This document shows positions 57,275 through 64,000 of a stretch of 64,000 nucleotides of DNA, piece by piece. The number at the start of each line of letters is the position of its first letter. Within the stretch, counting starts at the first letter, position 1. The position numbers and the translations under genes are program-made. The stretch spans positions 248,001 to 312,000 of the forward strand of contig NW_008806277.1 in the NCBI RefSeq assembly GCF_000400465.1. The letters run 5' to 3'. Under the pieces are notes generated by a model. The model saw nothing but the letters and a program-made list of their open reading frames with translations, made no database searches and was not told the origin of the DNA. The stretch is from Wallemia ichthyophaga EXF-994 (Eukaryota; Basidiomycota; Wallemiomycetes; Wallemiales; Wallemiaceae).

Positions 57275-57841
57275 TTGGGTCGAAGATGAATGTAAGCCTA
57301 CAAGCCACTTGTCGCCTCTTCTCATCTGATCAAATTTACTCAAAATTACAAAAAATTCCATAAACTTCAATATTCCCTATTTTATTGTGTTTATTTATTA
57401 ATCACAGCCTATGCCCTCTATTGGCTGTGTTTTTTATCTACTTTCTGCTGTCTTCTGTGTCGTTGCAGATATGTACACGATACACACACTGCAACTACAC
57501 AGATATCTATGTAAATTATAGCATACTTATATTCACAGCCGTAATATTAAGCTTATTTGGTACTTCTCCCTCTCTATCCACCTATTTTGTATGTCTTCTC
57601 TAATCTAACAGCGACGGTATAGCTTATGCAAAAGCGTGCATTCAAAACTTAATACAACTACAAGAGAGTTTTAAATGTATTTTACTACCCCAGGATCCTT
57701 TCGCCAGAAGTCAAACCATTTCTGACATGCTATCATAATCTGGCTAGAAACGACCAAAAATGTTAAAAATACTTTTCTAAAGCTAATCGGTGTAATGTGC
57801 AAATAAAAAAAGTTGACACTGATGCCAAAGTCAAAAATCTA
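57275..57841. other. intergenic, eL6 promoter side
   Basis: AT-rich and without a supportable gene. It contains the upstream region of eL6 and, next to the tRNA, the T-run 57834-57838 (minus-strand sense) that would end tRNA-Met transcription. Confidence 0.5.
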
Positions 57842-57946
57842 TGCTTCGGGGCGGAATCGAACCACCATTTCGGGATTTCGCCAATGTAGATTGGCTCATA
57901 GCGATAAACTATGAGACCCATGTACTAACCGTTATACTACCGAAGC
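57842..57946 (-). tRNA. tRNA-Met (CAT), elongator type, with intron
   Basis: On the minus strand the acceptor stem GCTTCGG/CCGAAGC is perfect, the D-stem GTAT/GTAC and T-arm GGTGG-TTCGATT-CCGCC are good, and the anticodon loop reads CTCATA before a 32-nt intron (57878-57909), with A38 following. The anticodon stem TGGGT/ATCCC has a mismatch at its outer pair. Without the intron the molecule is 73 nt. The CAT anticodon sits at 57911-57913. The D-arm has a glutamate-tRNA look, but the CTCATA loop argues for Met. Confidence 0.72.
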
Positions 57947-58713
57947 TCTTAATTCTTCATCTGCAAGTACAAAGTCATATCTTATCGCTTATAAGAGCCA
58001 ACTTACAATCTAACTAGGACTGTCTGATTCTTGAGAACAAAAGAAGGTATGTCTCCTTTTTTTGGCTGTCGTAGAGCTCTAACAGACAATGATCTCACAA
58101 ATTGAGTCATTGGCGCACCACAATCTGGAAATAAGGACAGCCTTCGATAATTTGAAGAAATTTATTTCTGTGATAACATTGCTGCATGCATATTCCCTTT
58201 GGGAATGTCCTTCCTAAGCCTTCACAGCACGAACGTTCAGCAGCTTTAAAGGCGCCTTATTTTAATGAGAAGTATGATAAAGTCGTTTTAAGCATGCTAA
58301 ACTATTTGGCTGGCTATTCTACCTCATAACAGCCAAAGTGACTACTCGGTTTACTCATCGACTCTCAAACACGCAACAACAGTGCGTGTTTCGGAAACAA
58401 AATACGTTTGGTAGTGGTATAATATTTATGCAGAATACACGAAACTTGAATGATTAATTAAGTAGTTTAACGAAGGAGTGGCGTGTCTTGTAGGTCGTGG
58501 GCCGTGAGTTGTGTTTCGATTTTAGTGTTTAACGTTCAGGGCTAGTCCAAGTGTCAGTTGATGAATTATATGCAAAAAAAAAAAAAAAAAGATCAGGTGG
58601 AAACGGTTGGTATGTTGTAAGTGTCTTGAGAAGCTTGCTGTTACGCAGCAACTCAACGTTATTAAACCCGAGCGCTAGTGTAACAGTGAAAAAAAAAGTC
58701 AAAATATCCAAAT
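57947..58713. other. intergenic, no gene; poly-A tract and small hairpin
   Basis: No ORF of interest. It contains a 9-bp inverted repeat with a 7-nt loop (58367-58391) and a run of 17 A at about 58573-58589, the latter just 3' of the LRR gene. Confidence 0.5.
58367..58391. repeat. inverted repeat, 9-bp arms
   Basis: AAACACGCA and TGCGTGTTT are perfect complements separated by ACAACAG. It is a possible hairpin or binding site for a dimeric factor; no function is evident. Confidence 0.6.
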
Positions 58714-61700
58714 TTAAGATGAGCGGGGAGGTGCCTCAGGTTTAGGCGAAGTGGGAGACTTGGGTGAAGTCGATGGCAGCTCAGTCTCGAGTATTTCCTT
58801 CCTGAGTGCCTCACCATCTTCTTCACTCTCGATGCGCTCCTCGTTGAGAAAAGCAATACCTTTCCTGAATATCTCACCCTCTTCAAACAACTGACTGCGA
58901 CCAAGATCTGACGTCGGACTCTTCACTTCTTCGCCATTCAAAGCAGGTTTCGGCGTCGACTCATCATCCTGCTTATCTATTTCAGTGCTAATTTCTAGCT
59001 TAGGCTTTGGTGGTAATTGCTTCAAACTCCCACCTTCACCACCGATGGATGTAGACTCTGGGTCAGCGTCGGTCTCAACATCCGAGTCATCAGATCCCAT
59101 AATTTGAAATTGGGGATTAGACATCTCATCATTGAGACTCAAACTTCTAGCTCTGTTGTGATTTGACTTTTTCGGCTGCAAAAATGCTGCACCCTGAGCC
59201 TGTTGACGTGCCAATATTGCATTCTGCTCTGACAACTTCACAGAATCCTCGATACGTCCGTTTAAGCCGGCAAGCTGATCATTCAGACTGAGAGCAAGGT
59301 TAATTTCATTCTCGTTCTCAATCAACTCCTCTCCGATCAACTCCATCAACCGATCTTTCAATGCCTTCACTTCGAGACGACGTTCGTGAATGTAGGTCTG
59401 AAGCGCTGCCAGCTTGTCTTCATTTCCAGGCTCTTTTTCCCGTTCATCGAATATCTCTGTGAAGATTTTGAGTATTTCTTGCGATACGACTAGCGTCTCC
59501 TGCGGTGTCTGGTTCCACACACGTGCTCGCGCTATACCTTCCGGACTCTCGGCTGCTGCTACGACTGCTGCCGTGGACTGCTGTACCTCAGCCTCTTGCA
59601 GTTTCTTCGCTAAGACTGAGCGCTGGATTGGTCCGAAAAGATTCTTTGATTTGCCCGATTTCTCCTGCGCTGCTTCCGTGTTACGGATGCATGACTGCAG
59701 TATATCTTGACTGAGGTTCGCCATGTCAGGGTCGTTGATTGGTATGCTAATGTCGAGACATCTGATTGAGTTATTCATTTTCACGGCGACAGAGAGTGCG
59801 AGCAAGCCCGACATAGTGAGATTATTGTCGGTGAGATCCTTTACACGGTCAGTAACATACTCAGCCGTACAAAGAAAGCTACCCACCACATGTAGCAGTG
59901 TTTTGGCTTCAGGGAGAAACTCGGCTAAAGCGATTGCACCTTCAGATTGCAACTGTGTGTCTGCAAGGAACAACCTCTTCATGTTCGAGTTGACCGCGAA
60001 GGATGTCCGCAGTGATGTGATCTAGGCGACGTTAGTTTTTTTTTTTTTTTGGTAAAAGTAGGTCCCTTACGCCATCTGCCTCAGGACCACAGCAAGGATT
60101 TTTGCTCAAATCGAGTGTTTCTAGAGTTGTATTATGTTTCTAGGCTTCAATTAGCATAATCTAACACCAACATTCGTTGCTCACCAATGCTTCAGAAATT
60201 GATAAGAGACCCCTATAATCAATCCTGTTCTCGCTCAGGTTGAGCACCTTGAGTGTCTTGTTACGCTTCAGTACAGTAGCAATATAATTGACGCTGGAGC
60301 GAATATCATTCCCTTTAAGATCAAGGGTGATCAAACCACTGCCAATATCAACTCTCGGCTGTGGGGGTACTTCCACCTTGTCTTGTGAATCTTCAAGACG
60401 TCGTGAGATGAAGTGGCTCTCGATATTTCCGTCTTGACTGTCCTCCTTCTGACCTGTCTGCTCATTATGCTGAATACTTGGAATTATGCGCGTGGTCACA
60501 CTGCCAGATGGACTTGATATGACAGGTGTCTCCTTCTCATCGTCCTCTAGTTTACTGCGCTGCCTGAAGTTGAAATTCTGGAGGAATGACATGCTATTTC
60601 TGTAACTGTTGTTCCTATTCGTGGCAAGGTCAGGTCGCCGTGGTGCTTGGGGAGGAGATGATTTGCTGAAAGGGTCACTGCTTAGCGATTCAGTGGTCGA
60701 AGGGTCGACGTAGTCTTTGAGCATCAATGCGAGCGAGACGACGCCGTTGCTGGATATCTTATTGCGTCGGAGCGAAAGATGCATTAATGCAGAGTTCTTC
60801 ATCCCCTGCGCTGTTATGTAATTGGTTAAATTGAGCTAGACTCTCCAACGCAAACCCACCTATGGCTTCTAATGCACCAGATTTAAACGTACACCCCTCC
60901 AAACGGACGGTGCTGATATTGCTATGGGTGTATTGACTGTATCGCAAGAGCGCGGGCGAGGGGATGAGAGGTTGGTCTTGGGCGTGTGAGCTATGAGCTA
61001 TTAAGGCTATCATATCATGCCCACCTTTATCATGCTCCTGATGCTGATCCTGCACCCGCTGCTGGCGTTCTTCATCTTTCAGTTCCTCTTTTTCGGGTCT
61101 AGCAAGAGCAGACATGAGCATTTCGGCGCTCTTCTTATCAAATATATTCTCCGACAAGTCAATATAAGTGAGGTGTTGTGCCTATGCATCAAATCAGCAA
61201 GTGTGAACCATCTAATAACTAACCCACCCTCTTCATAAACATAGACAGTAATTTCCACCCCTTCTCCTTGATCATCTTGTTATTGGCAATACTAAGCCAG
61301 GGCAGTTCTGCCGAGATAAGAAGAGCATGCAGCACCGGCTTCAACGACTCATCAACCAACCCTATATCTTCGAGAATGAGCCGTTGGAGTCCCCACCGTA
61401 TGCTGAGAACATCAGCAAGCGGCTCTAAGTTCTCCTTGAACAGATGCACACCTGAGAGATCGAGTGTACGGCCTGATTCGCGCATAAGCGCGGCTGAACG
61501 CAGCTGTTCAATGATCTCGGCGCGTGGAATCTCCTCGCGCAATCTGCAGGCATCCCTGTAAATTTGAATGAGTTGCGCGCCTTCGTCTGCGGTCCAATAG
61601 GAGAAGTCGTGAACACTATCGGTGTGTCTGTATTCGGCCTCGACTTGGGCGCGATGGGCGCGAGAGTCAGCAGGAGGAAGTGCCGCGTGAATGGGGTATG

Positions 61701-62208
61701 TAACAGACATGCTTGGGACGTGGAAGCTAACTCGCTTAATTGATTCGTGGGGTGGATGATGAGTAGCTGTGGGCTGTGAGGCATGTGTGGGTGGTGCGCT
61801 TGTATTTTCTGTAGGCGTAACCTGCTGCTGCAGCTTATTAGGGATAGACTTTGCAGTGTCTATCGCCTCTGCTGGTCCTTCAGATAGGAGCTTCTTGAAA
61901 CCGCCCCAGAAAGTGCTGTCCTGTGAATTATGGTGGCTCTGTTGCGGCTGCGGTTTTGGCTGTGGCTGTTGCTGCAAATGCTCATCGTCGCCTGCTCTGC
62001 TCAACTTCTCGAACAAGTCGTTGATGGGATTCAAGGTGAAGGGGAAACGCGACGACGGTGGTGGTGGGCTCTTGAGGATACCTTTCTTTGGAATTTGCTT
62101 ATTCGCCGGAGTATTTTCATTATTTATCCCGCTCATATCTGCATTCGGCGCTGCTTTAAACCTTCTCAATCGATGATCCTCGCTGTGTTTCATCAAAAGA
62201 CATTTCAT
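58714..62208 (-). CDS. leucine-rich-repeat protein with PP1-docking motif
   Basis: Six exons (62208-61228, 61181-60860, 60810-60185, 60139-60071, 60021-59887, 59838-58714) give 1085 aa. The N-terminus is disordered with Pro and Gln runs and the motif IKRVSFHVPSMSV, a good RVxF PP1-docking site. Ribonuclease-inhibitor-type LRRs follow from about residue 245: GRTLDLSGVHLFKENLEPLA, LTYIDLSENIFDKKSAEML, LMHLSLRRNKISSNGVVSLA, LITLDLKGNDIRSSVNYIA, LKVLNLSENRIDYRGLLSI and TLETLDLSKN. The C-terminal third is helical, then acidic and disordered. The layout recalls animal PPP1R37. Intron 5 (48 nt) has no in-frame stop. Confidence 0.78.
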
Positions 62209-63670
62209 GACAACTATTCAAAAAATTCTAACAAATACATCAAACGTATGCTATCCTGTTCTCCCAGGCATATCGCATAGTGAACGGCTCCTTGGCGAAC
62301 TCTGCGCTGGACACTGGCAGCACCGTTGGACACACTCCACTTATTGACTTATATGTGGAGTGTGTCTAACGACAAAGGTACCTTAAGTTTTCTTCCGTCT
62401 TAATTTGTACAAGGACTCGCTATCAACGTCGTAGGCTCTCGAAAAGCTCAAATATCTAAGCTTTCGTTTGGTTGGCGGAGTATAGCGAGAATGATAGCAA
62501 TTAGATCATTGCAACAAATTGTCTCTCAACTTGGCTGATTTCTCGTGCTTTTTTTATCGTAATTGGTGATGTCAGCGAACATGAGCGAGATTTAATCAGG
62601 GCTGAACGTCCAAAAGATTATACAACCACAACATTAATATTGTCTTCAAATCTGCGCTCATTTCTACCACCGACGCGTACCTTATGTTCTCGAAACATAA
62701 TCTACACCTACAGAGCTGATGAAGATAGTTACGATGATACAAATGAGGTGGGTAAAGATAGCTCGCGATACACCGGTAAGAACGAATATGAGTATTATGA
62801 TTGAATGGGTCTCTTCATCTACTTGTCTTTATGTTTCTTAAAAACTTTTCTCGCTCTTCGATAAGCATTAATTGTAGCCACGTCGCACTATAAAACTGTG
62901 TACCTTTGATATCTCATCGAGTTCATGTCTCTCTAGCAGCGTGTGCGAATTTATCAAAATGAGATATGCCGATACACTGTCTCAGTATCTCAAACATCAG
63001 CTTGAAATGAGTCCAAGTAATATATGCTAAAATTCATGCAAATGATACTCCAACGACTCCTGTGAAACAATGTCCGAATTTGAAATCTGAAATTGATCGT
63101 CACTTGGGCCTCGGAGAATTAAGCATGATCCATGCTCATTCCCTTTCTTATAGCAGCTGTTGCTGCTTTTAGTGCTACGAACAGCCCAATGAGTCATTTA
63201 TATCTCTGTATCAGTTTTTGAGGTGATCAACGCAGCTCAGCAATTACTCAATTACTCAATTACTTTGATTTCAGCGCTTGTGCATGTATAATGTACACAA
63301 CAATGCTTTATCTCTCACTGTCATCTTTCTATGGCGTGCTCAGCACAGAAGCTCTTCGATCTTTGGGCCGAAGATGTCACGCTCAAGAACGAGTGCGTCA
63401 TTCTACCTCGAGGACGTCAAAGTGTGTAGTGATGAATCTTTCGGTAGATAATAGCTAGCTAACAGTTATGTCGATATGCTCGCAATTATTAGTCTTTTAC
63501 AGCGCGCTATATCGTTTAAATAGTTTTGGTCTGTTGCAGAAAGAATAATTTGATATTTCTTAGGTTACTTTCATACTATTCTGATTTCTGCGATTCTTAG
63601 CGCAGCTTTATCAACATCTAAACCCCATTAATTGAATTCTCGTAATTCACTGGTCACAACTCAAACCCCT
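62209..63670. other. intergenic, no gene seen
   Basis: This is 1.46 kb without a supportable ORF. It holds a 46-bp imperfect palindrome (62325-62370) and a perfect triplet of the 8-mer CAATTACT at 63241-63264. Otherwise it is AT-rich and featureless by eye. Confidence 0.5.
62325..62370. repeat. imperfect palindrome, 16-bp arms
   Basis: The left arm GTTGGACACACTCCAC and right arm GTGGAGTGTGTCTAAC are complementary at 15 of 16 positions around a 14-nt AT-rich centre. It lies 117 bp upstream of the LRR gene start. It may be a cruciform or hairpin, an operator for a dimeric factor, or the ends of a tiny mobile-element relic. Confidence 0.7.
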
Positions 63671-64000
63671 GATTTCACAGTTGGGCTGACCCCTACTTTT
63701 CTTTGCATGAATTGTCTTCAATAGTGTTTCAATTACTCGTAATGACAACAATTTTTCCCTGGAGCCAGCATCGAGTCCTGTGGACGCCAAGTGTCGGAAA
63801 ACGTAAATCGCGTCTCGAAGCGTGGATACTTGAGATATCTGGGTGCTTGTGGTCTCTATAAGTCAGCATTACTTACTTCTATCATTGAAGCGTGTCAAAT
63901 CATCCGCTTCTATCCTAAAACGTGCTCTCTCTAAAGTAATGTCGATTGCAACTTCCGAACACCTACAAGGCGCAATTGGAAGCTCAGGGATGTAGTTATG
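63671..64000 (+). repeat. dispersed repeat, copy B (cut by window edge)
   Basis: Colinear with 17281-17610 in the same orientation: GATTTCACAGTTGGGCTGAC at the start, AATTTTTCCCTGG with AGTCCT and GACGCCA at 63749-63789, GTCTCTATAA at 63852-63861, TATCCTAAAACGTGCTCT at 63911-63928 and GCGCAAT at 63971. The offsets agree with copy A to within 2 bp. Differences between the copies are mostly single-base changes, many of them G/A or C/T. The right end is not visible. Confidence 0.75.

Noticed and set aside
57842..57946. Reading the minus-strand tRNA as tRNA-Glu
   Set aside because: The D-arm resembles Glu, but the anticodon loop CTCATA gives CAT, and no CTC/TTC anticodon fits the stem.
58573..58589. 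17-A run near the LRR gene 3' end
   Set aside because: Considered as a retrotransposed poly(A) tail, but no flanking duplication or processed-gene sequence is seen.
61930..62280. Plus-strand 116-codon hydrophobic ORF across the LRR gene start
   Set aside because: Antisense shadow of the Pro/Gln-rich N-terminus of the LRR gene.

Overview
This is a gene-dense stretch of fungal nuclear genome. It is most likely from a compact-genome basidiomycete, and a Wallemia-like organism is my best guess. Evidence for fungus: RAD57, PCL cyclin, MKT1, TMA16, REG1, AIM25, a ROM2-type Rho GEF and a fungal-style ADAM protease. Evidence for a basidiomycete rather than a yeast: a SCAMP gene, a complex I ESSS subunit, an AlkB homologue, a TOP3-alpha-type topoisomerase with GRF and CCHC fingers, and many introns per gene. 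Introns are mostly 45-60 nt with GTRNGT donors, CTNAC/CTGAC branch sites and NAG acceptors. No virus, plasmid, operon or CRISPR array is present. I rebuilt exon structures by hand, and every full gene model below closes in frame unless stated.

Layout. 1-1.5 kb: a decayed secreted-protein gene. 1.5-14.6 kb: a dense run holding mS35, a PCL cyclin, RAD57, SWD3, VMA5, TMA16, MKT1, ATP synthase e, a mitoferrin and a Nit1-type amidase. 14.6-18 kb: a gene-poor interval with a tRNA-Leu, a dispersed repeat and unrecognised ORF fragments. 18-57.3 kb: a very dense run holding ROM2, a lipid kinase, SF3B6, histone H1, ADAM, SCAMP, mS34, uL24m, an AlkB homologue, an MFS transporter, two hypothetical proteins, AIM25, VMA2, ESSS, an inositol 5-phosphatase, a Nit2-type amidase, TOP3, a GCP5-like fragment, another hypothetical protein, REG1, UTP21, CK2 beta and eL6. 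57.3-58.7 kb: a gap with a tRNA-Met. 58.7-62.2 kb: a leucine-rich-repeat protein with a PP1-docking motif. 62.2-64 kb: a gap ending in a second copy of the dispersed repeat.

How the genes relate. These are mostly unlinked housekeeping functions. Recurring themes are mitochondria (mS35, mS34, uL24m, ATP synthase e, ESSS, mitoferrin, AIM25), the V1 part of the vacuolar ATPase (subunits C and B), chromatin and genome maintenance (SWD3, H1, RAD57, TOP3, AlkB), phosphoinositide and Rho signalling (ROM2, 5-phosphatase), and PP1-linked regulation (REG1 and the LRR protein). Many neighbours are head-to-head with very short shared promoters; the start codons of the lipid kinase and SF3B6 are only 17 bp apart.

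I did not find a clear new multi-gene system. The items most worth following up are a free-standing GCP5-like N-terminal module that lacks the gamma-tubulin-binding body, the pair of colinear diverged repeats about 46 kb apart, the decayed secreted-protein gene, a GC-AG intron in VMA5, 11- and 13-nt microexons in VMA2, and a 1071-residue protein with a conserved but unrecognised C-terminal half.
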